Assembly: GCA_038318385.1 (NCBI GenBank) | Contig: JBBQCD010000050.1 | Span: 1 to 32,126 of the forward strand | Length of the DNA: 32,126 nucleotides | Source of the DNA: Schlegelella_A sp038318385 | GTDB taxonomy: Bacteria > Pseudomonadota > Gammaproteobacteria > Burkholderiales > Burkholderiaceae_C | Direction: 5' to 3' | Shown here: piece after piece, positions 8,200 through 14,707 of the stretch | Layout: each line of letters starts with the position of its first letter | Numbering within the stretch: position 1 is the stretch's first letter | Notes under the pieces: generated by a model | Seen by the model: only the letters and a program-made list of their open reading frames with translations | Told to the model about the DNA's origin: nothing | Database searches by the model: none | Position numbers and translations under genes: made by a program

Positions 8200-9236
8200 G
8201 CGGCAGCCTCCGTTGCCAGCGGCCAGCGGGGCCGCACCTCGAATCCCCGATCGCGGCTTGCCGCGTGGGGGTCGCGCTGCAGTCGCATCGCCGCCGCCAG
8301 GGCGATCATCGCCCCGTTGTCGGTGCACAGCGCAGGTTCCGGGTAGTGGACGCGAGCACCCTGCTTCGCGCAAGCTCGATCCAGGCCCTCGCGCAGACAT
8401 GCATTCGCGCCGACGCCTCCGGCGACGACGAGGCGATCGAGCCCGGTCTCGCGCAGTGCGGCCGTCGACTTGCGGATCAGCACCTCGACGATCGCCGCCT
8501 GCGTCGAGGCGGCGAGATCGGCACGGTCCTGCTCGCAGACATTGCTGCCGAGCTTCATCACCTGCGTGCGGACGGCCGTTTTCAGTCCGGCGAACGAGAA
8601 GTCGAGATTGCCGCTGTGCAACAGCGGTCTCGGCAGGCTATAGGCCTCGGCACTGCCGAAATCGGCCAGGCGTGCCAGTGCCGGCCCTCCGGGGTAACCC
8701 AGGCCGAGAAGCTTGGCCGACTTGTCGAAGGCCTCGCCGGCGGCATCGTCGATGGTCTCGCCGAGCAGCAGGTAGCGCCCGACATCGTCGACCCGCATCA
8801 GCTGGGTGTGTCCGCCGGAGACCAGCAGTGCCACGAACGGGAAGGACGGTGGATCCACGGAGAGGAACGGCGACAGCAGGTGCCCCTCAAGATGGTGCAC
8901 ACCGAGGGCCGGGCGATCGAGCGCAGCCGCCAGGGCGCAGGCAACGCCCGCGCCGACCAGCAGCGCACCGGCGAGACCGGGACCCCGGGTGTAGGCGACG
9001 ACGTCGATCGCGTCGAGGCCGACGTCGGCCTCGGCCAGCACCTCGCGCGCGAGCGGCACGACACGGCGGATGTGATCGCGCGAGGCCAGTTCCGGCACCA
9101 CTCCGCCGTAGGCGCGGTGCATCTCGACCTGGCTGTGCAGCGCCTGCGCGAGGAGACGCGGCGTGCCGGGACCTTCGGCCCGGACCAGCGCCACCCCCGT
9201 CTCGTCGCACGACGACTCGATGCCCAGGACATTCAT
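8196..9236 (-). CDS. tsaD: tRNA N6-adenosine threonylcarbamoyltransferase TsaD
   Basis: TsaD transfers threonylcarbamoyl from its AMP ester to A37 of ANN-decoding tRNAs, working with TsaB and TsaE. The 346-residue product begins MNVLGIESSCDETGVAL, the family signature. Metal ligands are His115 and His119 in HHLEGH and Asp306 in CTDNGAM. ATP-binding segments LVSGGHTQL and VAGGVGANACLRE are present. It ends in a 4-bp overlap with the aminotransferase gene. The exporter gene lies 61 bp upstream on the same strand, and a TAAACT (-10-like) in that gap could supply a separate promoter. Confidence 0.97.
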   Translation of the reverse strand: MNVLGIESSCDETGVALVRAEGPGTPRLLAQALHSQVEMHRAYGGVVPELASRDHIRRVVPLAREVLAEADVGLDAIDVVAYTRGPGLAGALLVGAGVACALAAALDRPALGVHHLEGHLLSPFLSVDPPSFPFVALLVSGGHTQLMRVDDVGRYLLLGETIDDAAGEAFDKSAKLLGLGYPGGPALARLADFGSAEAYSLPRPLLHSGNLDFSFAGLKTAVRTQVMKLGSNVCEQDRADLAASTQAAIVEVLIRKSTAALRETGLDRLVVAGGVGANACLREGLDRACAKQGARVHYPEPALCTDNGAMIALAAAMRLQRDPHAASRDRGFEVRPRWPLATEAAA

Positions 9237-9297
9237 CGTCCGAGTTTAGGGCGCCGTGAGGCGCGCACTGCGGACGCGGGCCTTTGCGGGGGCGGCT

Positions 9298-11457
9298 TCA
9301 GCGCGCCTGGTTGTTGTTGTTGCTGCCGCCAGGGACGCTGCGCAGATCCTGCGCGACGCGACCCTCGCTCAGCACGATCACCCGGCTCGCCGAGGCGATG
9401 GTCTCGGGGCGGTGGGCGACGATGATCCGCGTCAGCTGGAGCTTGCGGATGGCGAGGTTGACCTCGCGCTCGCGATCGACGTCGAGCGCACTCGTGGCCT
9501 CGTCGAGAAAGAGGATCCGCGGCCGCTTGTAGAGCGCCCGGGCCAGCAGGATGCGCTGGCGCTGGCCGCCGGAGATGCCGGCGTTCATGTCGCCGACCAG
9601 CGTGTGGTAGCCCATCGGCATCGCCTCGATCTCGTCATGAACTGCCGCTACGGCCGCGCATTCCTCGATGAAGGCGACGTCGGGGCGACTGTCGAAGAAG
9701 CAGATGTTGTCGGCGATCGATCCCGCGAAAAGGTGGTCGTCCTGCATCACCGTGCCGATCATGTCGCGCCAGGACCGCAGGCCGACCCGGCGCAGGGCCA
9801 GGCCGCCGATCCTGACTTCGCCGGACCGCGGTGCATGGATTCCGAGCATGACCTTGAGCAAGGTCGTCTTGCCGCAACCCGAAGGGCCGACGACCGCCAC
9901 CGACTCGCCCGGCTCGATCCGCAGGCTGAGCTTGCGCAGCACGTCCGGCTCGGCATCGGAGTAGCCGAAGCTCACGTCATCGAGTTCGATCCCGACCGCA
10001 CCGTCGCCCGGGCGCGACACCGTCGCGTCGCCGCGGGCCTCGGGCTCGGTGAGCACGATGTCGGCCAGGCGCTCCCCCTGCAGCTTGAGCATCTTCACCT
10101 CGACGAGCTTGTCGATGAGGCCGCTGACGCGTTGCGCGAACTGCTCCTTGTAGGCCAGGAAGGCGAACAGCATGCCGACAGAGAAGCGATGGTCCAGCAC
10201 CAGCAGTGCGCCGACCCAGACCACCGCCACGCGCTCGAGGCCGAAGACCAGCTTGTGCAGCACGCCGAAGAGCAGGTCGAGCTTGCGGGTTGCAATGTGG
10301 GCGTTCATCGAGTCGACGACGAGGTTCATGAAGCGGCCCTGGCGGTCCTCCTCGGCGTTGAAGAGCTTGATCGACTGCACCCCGCGCAGGGATTCGAGGA
10401 AGTGGCTGCTGCGCTTGGCATCGAAGACGATCGCCTCCTCGGTGGCTTCGCGCAGCGGCCGGAAGAACGCCCAGCGCAACAATGCGTACGCGCCGACGCT
10501 GGCGAGCGCGATGGTCGTCAAGAGGCCGCTGTAGACGAACATCATTGCCAGCGTGACAACGACGAGGAGACCGTCGAGCACGGCTTCGATGAAGCTCGTC
10601 GTCAGGGTCTGCTGGATCTGCTGGATGGCGCCGAACCGCGACATCACGTCGCCGGTGTGGCGCTTCTCGAACCACGCCACCGGCAGCCGCATCATGTGGG
10701 CGAAGACGTTGCCGAGCCACTGCAGGTTCAGGGTGCTCGAGAGGTGCAGCACGGCCCACGAGCGGATCGCGCCGGCCCCCACCTGGATCAGTATCAGCAG
10801 GCCGAAGCCCAGGCCGAGCGTGATCAGCAGGTCGCGGTCCGCACTCACCAGGACGCTGTCGACCACCCACTGCAGGTAGAACGGCGTCAGCAGCATGAAG
10901 CCTTCGAGCGCGAACGCCAGCGCGAAGATCTGCAGCAGCGAGCGCTTGAGCCCGGAGACGCGGCCGAGCAACTGACGCAGGCTGACGCTCTGGCGCTCGA
11001 CCCGCGGCCTGAAATCGGCCTGCGGCGTCAGTTCCAGCACCACGCCGGTGAAGTGCCGGGAAACCTCCGCCATCGACAGCGTGCGCACGCCGCGCGCCGG
11101 GTCGTGCACCACGGCCTTGCCGCGACGAATTTCGCGCAGGACGACGAAATGGTTCAGGTCCCAATGGAGGATGCAAGGCAGCTCGAGCTGCGTCAGGTGC
11201 TCCATCTCGGCGCGCAGCGCCCGCGGATTCAGCGCCAGGTCGCCGGCCATGCGGATCAGGTCGACCATCGTCGCGCCCTTGAGGGACAGCGAGAAGCGGC
11301 GGCGCAGGGTCGGCAGGTCGGTCTTCAGGCCGTGGTGCGTCGCGACCATGGCCAGACACGCCAGGCCGCACTCCGCACCTTCGGTCTGCAGCAGCAGCGG
11401 CAGCCGCGATCCGCCGAGGCCCAGGCGAAGCGCATCGATGAACGCAGCCGAGCTCAT
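9298..11457 (-). CDS. Peptidase-containing ABC exporter (C39 peptidase + TMD + NBD)
   Basis: This is a bacteriocin/peptide exporter of the CvaB/RaxB/PCAT type, which cleaves double-glycine leaders and exports the product across the inner membrane. It has 719 residues. Residues 1-140 form a C39 peptidase with the catalytic Cys30 (QTEGAECGLAC), His103 (DLNHFVVL) and Asp119 (VVHDPARG) all present, so it should cleave and is not a degenerate domain. Residues 165-440 hold the membrane helices. The ATPase has Walker A 524-531 (GPSGCGKT), signature ISGGQ (628-632), Walker B RILFLDE with Glu653, and H-loop His682. GGGGGA supports the start. The HlyD gene lies 79 bp upstream and the peptide gene before that, its likely substrate. 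Confidence 0.95.
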   Translation of the reverse strand: MSSAAFIDALRLGLGGSRLPLLLQTEGAECGLACLAMVATHHGLKTDLPTLRRRFSLSLKGATMVDLIRMAGDLALNPRALRAEMEHLTQLELPCILHWDLNHFVVLREIRRGKAVVHDPARGVRTLSMAEVSRHFTGVVLELTPQADFRPRVERQSVSLRQLLGRVSGLKRSLLQIFALAFALEGFMLLTPFYLQWVVDSVLVSADRDLLITLGLGFGLLILIQVGAGAIRSWAVLHLSSTLNLQWLGNVFAHMMRLPVAWFEKRHTGDVMSRFGAIQQIQQTLTTSFIEAVLDGLLVVVTLAMMFVYSGLLTTIALASVGAYALLRWAFFRPLREATEEAIVFDAKRSSHFLESLRGVQSIKLFNAEEDRQGRFMNLVVDSMNAHIATRKLDLLFGVLHKLVFGLERVAVVWVGALLVLDHRFSVGMLFAFLAYKEQFAQRVSGLIDKLVEVKMLKLQGERLADIVLTEPEARGDATVSRPGDGAVGIELDDVSFGYSDAEPDVLRKLSLRIEPGESVAVVGPSGCGKTTLLKVMLGIHAPRSGEVRIGGLALRRVGLRSWRDMIGTVMQDDHLFAGSIADNICFFDSRPDVAFIEECAAVAAVHDEIEAMPMGYHTLVGDMNAGISGGQRQRILLARALYKRPRILFLDEATSALDVDREREVNLAIRKLQLTRIIVAHRPETIASASRVIVLSEGRVAQDLRSVPGGSNNNNQAR

Positions 11458-11482
11458 GCGGTCCCCCTTGCGCGAGGTGCTC

Positions 11483-11507
11483 GGCCGGCAACGCGCCGCC
11501 GCCGGCC
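11483..11507 (-). other. GC-rich inverted repeat between adaptor and exporter genes
   Basis: A 7-bp inverted repeat GGCCGGC...GCCGGCC with an 11-nt spacer lies in the 79-bp gap between the hlyD-like gene and the exporter. No T-run follows, so it is not an intrinsic terminator. It may be a pause or mRNA-stability element; nothing further can be said. Confidence 0.35.
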
Positions 11508-11536
11508 GCCCAGCCGTGGACCCCGGACGGCGGTGT

Positions 11537-12790
11537 TCACACCCGGCCCGCGATGCCCAGCACGGGCTCGAAGATCCACTCGATCAGGCGGCGACGGTCG
11601 AGCACCACGTCGGCCTCGAGTTGCATGCCGGGCGCCAGCGGCTGAGCATGTCCGTAGGCCAGTACGCTCTGTCGGTCGAGCGTGACGGTGATGCGGTAGA
11701 GCGGCTCGGCGCTCGCCCCGCTGAGAAACGGCAGGCCCGCGAGCTCGGAAGCCTGCAGTGGGGAACGCGACACCTGTGTCACCTGGCCGCCCTGATGACC
11801 GAACTTCTGGTACGGAAACGCCTGATAGCGCAGCAAGACAGGCTGGTCCGGCCGGACGAATCCGACGGCGCTCGACGGCGCGTAGAGCTGCGCCTGCAGC
11901 TTCGTGTTCGCCGGCACGAGGCTCGCCAGGGCGGCGGCCGGTGTCACGCTCTGCCCGAAGGCGGCCAGCACGCCGGTCAGGACCCCGTCCTGGGGAGCCC
12001 GGACGACGACGCGGCCGCGCGCCTCGTTTTCGGCCGCCTGCTGGGCGATCGCCGCCAGGTCGCGGTCGATCTCGCCCTGCGCGGATTGCGTCTGCAGCGG
12101 CAACTCCCGGCGCTGCGAGTCGAGCATGGCGATCTCGCGATCCCGCGTGGCCCGTTGCCGCGCCAGCGCCTGGAGCTGCGCCTGGATGCCGAGCACCTCC
12201 TCGGCCTTGTTCTGGACCTGCGCCGAGGAAACGAAGTTGTCGCTGCGCAACGATTCGAGCCGCGCCACCGCCTGCTGCGCCAGGCGCAAGCGCTGGGTCT
12301 GCAGATCGACCTCGCTGGCGAGCGCCGACAGTTCATGGCGCATGCCGTCGATCTGCCGGTCGAGCGCGGCCCTGCGGCCTTCCAGCAGCACGGCCTGACG
12401 ACGTGCGGCACTTTGCAGGCTGCGCTCGCGCATCGCGAGGCTGCGCTGCACGGCCTCCTGGGTGTCGCCGACCGGTGTGGCTTGGCCGACATTGAGAACG
12501 AAGAGAACATCGCCGCGATGGACGACCTGACCCTCGGCGGCGTGGCTCTCGAGGACCGTGGCCGCCTGAGGTGGCACCAGGCGGATCAGCCCGCGATCCG
12601 GGACGAGGTAGCCGCTGACCCGCGCCTTGCGGGTGTACTCGCCGAACAGCAGGAAAGCGGCCACGGCGAGCGCCACGACCAGCACGAACGTCGTCAGCAC
12701 CGCCAGCGAGACCGGTCGGGTGAGCTGCACGCTCCCCAGCCACTCGCGCTGGCGACCTTCGAGGACTTCGGCGCGGAACAGGTTGGCCAT
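11537..12790 (-). CDS. HlyD-family periplasmic adaptor (membrane fusion protein)
   Basis: This adaptor would link the C39 ABC exporter to a TolC-type outer-membrane channel for one-step secretion. The only ATG near the N-terminus (12790) gives 417 residues: a short cytoplasmic segment, one membrane helix at about residues 27-50, the first half of a lipoyl-like domain (SGYLVPDRGLIRLVPP...GQVVHRGDVLFVL), and a long heptad-rich Arg/Gln/Ala coiled-coil hairpin (about 110-260). The second lipoyl half follows (VVVRAPQDGVLTGVLAAFGQ), then the beta-barrel region. No clear Shine-Dalgarno precedes it. The start lies 29 bp after the peptide gene stop, with a hairpin in between. No TolC gene is in the window. 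Confidence 0.93.
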   Translation of the reverse strand: MANLFRAEVLEGRQREWLGSVQLTRPVSLAVLTTFVLVVALAVAAFLLFGEYTRKARVSGYLVPDRGLIRLVPPQAATVLESHAAEGQVVHRGDVLFVLNVGQATPVGDTQEAVQRSLAMRERSLQSAARRQAVLLEGRRAALDRQIDGMRHELSALASEVDLQTQRLRLAQQAVARLESLRSDNFVSSAQVQNKAEEVLGIQAQLQALARQRATRDREIAMLDSQRRELPLQTQSAQGEIDRDLAAIAQQAAENEARGRVVVRAPQDGVLTGVLAAFGQSVTPAAALASLVPANTKLQAQLYAPSSAVGFVRPDQPVLLRYQAFPYQKFGHQGGQVTQVSRSPLQASELAGLPFLSGASAEPLYRITVTLDRQSVLAYGHAQPLAPGMQLEADVVLDRRRLIEWIFEPVLGIAGRV

Positions 12791-12802
12791 GGCGCCGCGG
12801 CC

Positions 12803-12819
12803 CCGGACGTTGCGTCCGG
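12803..12819 (-). other. Perfect hairpin directly after the peptide gene stop codon
   Basis: CCGGACG, a 3-nt loop and CGTCCGG form a perfect 7-bp stem (minus strand). It begins right next to the TAG stop (12822-12820) of the peptide gene and 13 nt before the adaptor ATG. There is no following T-run. In bacteriocin operons such stems often let a short, abundant peptide mRNA accumulate relative to the exporter genes. That role is inferred here. Confidence 0.55.
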
Positions 12820-12972
12820 CTACCAGCCTCCGTTGGGAATCTGCAGGATGCCTCCGGCGATCTGGCGCAAGGCCTTCTCGTCGATGGAGACGGGGCCCGG
12901 CTTGGCGGGCTGGGCCTTGGCTGCCGGCAGATTCTTCTGCGGGACGGACTTCGACTTCTGGGACTGCTGCAT
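12820..12972 (-). CDS. Small peptide precursor with double-glycine leader (putative secreted peptide)
   Basis: The ATG at 12972 with GGAG about 8 nt upstream encodes 50 residues. Residues 1-28 are rich in Gln, Lys, Pro and Ala and lack hydrophobic stretches. Residues 29-41 (SIDEKALRQIAGG) fit the double-glycine leader consensus: Ile30 at -12, Leu35 at -7, Ile38 at -4, Gly40-Gly41 at -2/-1. Cleavage would release ILQIPNGGW, nine residues. It is followed by an adaptor and an exporter with an intact C39 peptidase, and preceded by a LuxR-type gene and a lux-box-like dyad. I recognise no named family. Alternatives are a bacteriocin, a peptide signal, or a substrate for modification, although no modifying enzyme is nearby. 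The gene call is well supported by context; the function is not known. Confidence 0.75.
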   Translation of the reverse strand: MQQSQKSKSVPQKNLPAAKAQPAKPGPVSIDEKALRQIAGGILQIPNGGW

Positions 12973-13014
12973 CTCTGCTCCTGATCGCCTGCGCCTGCAA
13001 TCGCGCACAGTCGA

Positions 13015-13060
13015 ATTCGAGCAGCACCGGTCCGATGCCGTAACTGTCAAGTCTTACAGT
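13015..13060 (-). promoter_or_regulatory. Lux-box-like dyad and candidate promoter of the peptide gene
   Basis: On the minus strand 13060-13043 reads ACTGTAAGACTTGACAGT, a dyad with perfect 5-bp ends that fits CTG-N10-CAG, the core of lux-type boxes. It overlaps a perfect TTGACA (13050-13045), but no good -10 lies at normal spacing from that hexamer. A weak TCGAAT at 13020-13015 would place the dyad centre near -43, the usual distance for LuxR activation. The adjacent LuxR gene makes a lux box the favoured reading. The same core also fits the E. coli LexA half-sites. Confidence 0.5.
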
Positions 13061-13097
13061 GTCCCGGCCGACGCCAGGATGGCATAGCGGAAACGCG

Positions 13098-13811
13098 TCA
13101 GCGGATCAGGCCCAGGCGCAGGGCCCTCAGCACCGCCTGGTGCTTGTTGACGCAACCGAGCTTGTGGGTGGCGTTGTTGACGTGCAGGGCAGCGGTGCGT
13201 TCGCTGATCCCCAGGACGCTGCCGACTTCCCAGGCGGTCTTTCCTTCCATGGTCCAGCGCAGGGCCTCGAGCTCCCGCGGTGTCAGCGACGGCGCCCCGG
13301 GTGCGGCCAGCGCCGGCGTCAGGATGCGCTGCGCGGCATCCTGCGCGTGCACGGCAAACAGCTGCAGGTCGGCGACGAGACGGGTGACCTCGCCGGGGTC
13401 GGGCGGCAGCGGCTGGTCGCGATCGACGCCGAGCACGAAGTGACGGCCTTCCGGCAGGTGCAAGGCCATGGCGATGCCGTGGCGATAGCCGAAACGCGCC
13501 TGCTCCTCCCACTTCTCGCCCTGGCCCTCGCGCGAATACGTGTCCTGGTCCCAGATGATGGGCATGCTGTAGCGCCGGCAGTGCTGCATGACCGGGTCGC
13601 GGCGCATGTTCCCGTGGTCCTTGAACATTTCGAGGTAACCACGTGGCGTGTTGTCGACGGTGATGAATTCCGGCTCGCCGAGCAGGTGATCGATGACGAC
13701 CATGGCGGCCACCGTCTCGAAGCCGAGGCGACGGGTGAACGAGACCACCTCGTTCTGGAACTCGTCTCGGTTCCGGCTCTGCAGCACCGCAGTGAAACCA
13801 GGCTGGAGCAT
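13098..13811 (-). CDS. LuxR-family regulator with autoinducer-binding domain (LuxR solo)
   Basis: The ATG at 13811 gives 237 residues, typical for quorum-sensing LuxR proteins; the open frame reaches 13949 but the extension lacks family features. Residues 1-165 form the autoinducer-binding domain and 175-237 the LuxR HTH (LTPRELEALRWTMEGKTAWEVG). Of the TraR signature residues, Asp70, Pro71, Trp85 and Gly113 are kept (Asp72, Pro73, Trp87, Gly112 here), as are the HTH residues Glu180, Leu184 and Gly190. Trp57 is replaced by Tyr59 and Tyr61 by Phe63. Changes there are common in LuxR solos that sense non-AHL ligands. No luxI is in the window. The peptide-export genes follow 125 bp downstream. 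Confidence 0.92.
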   Translation of the reverse strand: MLQPGFTAVLQSRNRDEFQNEVVSFTRRLGFETVAAMVVIDHLLGEPEFITVDNTPRGYLEMFKDHGNMRRDPVMQHCRRYSMPIIWDQDTYSREGQGEKWEEQARFGYRHGIAMALHLPEGRHFVLGVDRDQPLPPDPGEVTRLVADLQLFAVHAQDAAQRILTPALAAPGAPSLTPRELEALRWTMEGKTAWEVGSVLGISERTAALHVNNATHKLGCVNKHQAVLRALRLGLIR

Positions 13812-13876
13812 CGTTGGGCCTTGAAACGCGACTGAATTGGCGCCGCCGCCCCTGAGAGGCATCTGAAAGGCGGCAC

Positions 13877-13892
13877 CTGACAACTTTGACAG
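13877..13892. promoter_or_regulatory. Second lux-box-like CTG-N10-CAG element
   Basis: CTGACAACTTTGACAG lies in the divergent gap between the luxR-type gene (start 13811) and the unknown plus-strand gene. It shares CTG..A...TTGACAG (11 of 16 positions) with the element before the peptide gene. It ends at the base before the first ATG of the plus-strand gene. It could therefore act on luxR (66 bp from its start), or that gene may start further in. Confidence 0.45.
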
Positions 13893-14345
13893 ATGGCAAG
13901 AATGCGCGGACTTGCCAAACTGCCGCTCACCACTCACGAACGAGGTCACATCATCGACACGGCAACCACCACGACCCCCGCATGGATCGTCTGCGCGTGG
14001 CCCCCCCTATTGTGGCAGGCCAGCCGCGCGCCCCAACTGCATCTGACTCACCTCGGCACCCGGGTGTTGAGATCCGGCGACGATGACTACCCCTGCAGCG
14101 GCCAGACCCTGTGGGGCGATGCCAACGAAAGCCGGTCCGCGGGCGTCGCCTGGGACTGGGTCGAGATCCAGGACGGTATCGTCGCCATGGCCGATCCGCT
14201 CGGCCTGGTGACCAACATCCGCCTCGTCGATGCCGACGGCGCGGAACTGACCGAGATGCAGGCCGCGGTCCGCCTGAACCAGCTGGTGCACGAACTGCCG
14301 TGGCAAAGCGTCGTCAAGCGCACGCTGGGGCATCTGGACGCGTGA
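13893..14345 (+). CDS. Conserved-looking hypothetical protein divergent from the luxR-type gene
   Basis: I do not recognise this protein. The frame from the ATG at 13893 encodes 150 residues and shows strong high-GC third-position codon bias over its C-terminal two thirds, so it is a real gene. The first 25-30 residues are less convincing, and no ribosome site precedes 13893 or the ATG at 13902, so the start is uncertain. Visible features are a Trp-rich stretch (AWIVCAWPPLLWQ), a polar segment GDDDYPCSGQTLWGD, and a mixed alpha/beta C-terminal half with no signal peptide or membrane helix. It ends 21 bp from the convergent fdx gene. A role with the peptide cassette is possible only by position. 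Confidence 0.7.
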   Translation: MARMRGLAKLPLTTHERGHIIDTATTTTPAWIVCAWPPLLWQASRAPQLHLTHLGTRVLRSGDDDYPCSGQTLWGDANESRSAGVAWDWVEIQDGIVAMADPLGLVTNIRLVDADGAELTEMQAAVRLNQLVHELPWQSVVKRTLGHLDA

Positions 14346-14366
14346 AGCTGTGCCGAACACCCGGCT

Positions 14367-14705
14367 CTAGTGCTTTTCCTTGGCGTGGTTGATCGAGTAT
14401 TTCGGGATCTCGATCGTCACGTCTGAATTCGCGAGGATCGCCTGGCACGACAGCCGCGACGTCGGCTCGAGCCCCCAGGCGCGATCGAGCAGGTCCTCCT
14501 CGCTCTCGTCGAGATCGCCGAGCGACTCGAAGCCCGCACGCACGACCACGTGGCAGGTCGTGCAGGCGCAGCTGAGCTCGCAGGCATGTTCGATCGGGAC
14601 GTTGTGCTCGAGAAGGGCCTCGCACACCGACGTCCCGTTCGGCGCCTCGATCTTCGCGCCCTCGGGACAATACTCGGGATGCGGCAGCACGGTGATGATC
14701 GGCAT
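14367..14705 (-). CDS. fdx: ISC-type [2Fe-2S] ferredoxin
   Basis: Fdx donates electrons for iron-sulfur cluster assembly on IscU. The ATG at 14705 gives 112 residues. The four cluster ligands are Cys42, Cys48 and Cys51 in HACELSCACTTC and Cys87 in SRLSCQAIL, matching E. coli Fdx numbering exactly. The extra Cys46 is also conserved in E. coli. The start lies 2 bp after the hscA stop. It is the last isc gene here: the next gene is convergent, and no iscX follows in this window. Confidence 0.97.
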   Translation of the reverse strand: MPIITVLPHPEYCPEGAKIEAPNGTSVCEALLEHNVPIEHACELSCACTTCHVVVRAGFESLGDLDESEEDLLDRAWGLEPTSRLSCQAILANSDVTIEIPKYSINHAKEKH

Positions 14706-14707
14706 CT

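Noticed and set aside
9301..9320. GTT/GTTG microsatellite-like run at the exporter 3' end
   Set aside because: It only encodes four Asn codons near the C-terminus and is too short to be a meaningful repeat.
9256..11685. 809-codon open frame antisense to the ABC exporter
   Set aside because: Same effect of codon bias; the exporter on the minus strand has all its motifs.
12820..13050. Longer 76-residue version of the peptide starting at 13050
   Set aside because: The start would fall inside the lux-box-like/promoter region and lacks a ribosome site; the ATG at 12972 has GGAG at the right distance.
13043..13060. LexA (SOS) box reading of the CTGT-N8-ACAG dyad before the peptide gene
   Set aside because: The core also fits LexA, but the centre is not the alternating AT run typical of it. 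A related copy flanks the same LuxR gene, so a lux box is more likely. Not fully excluded.
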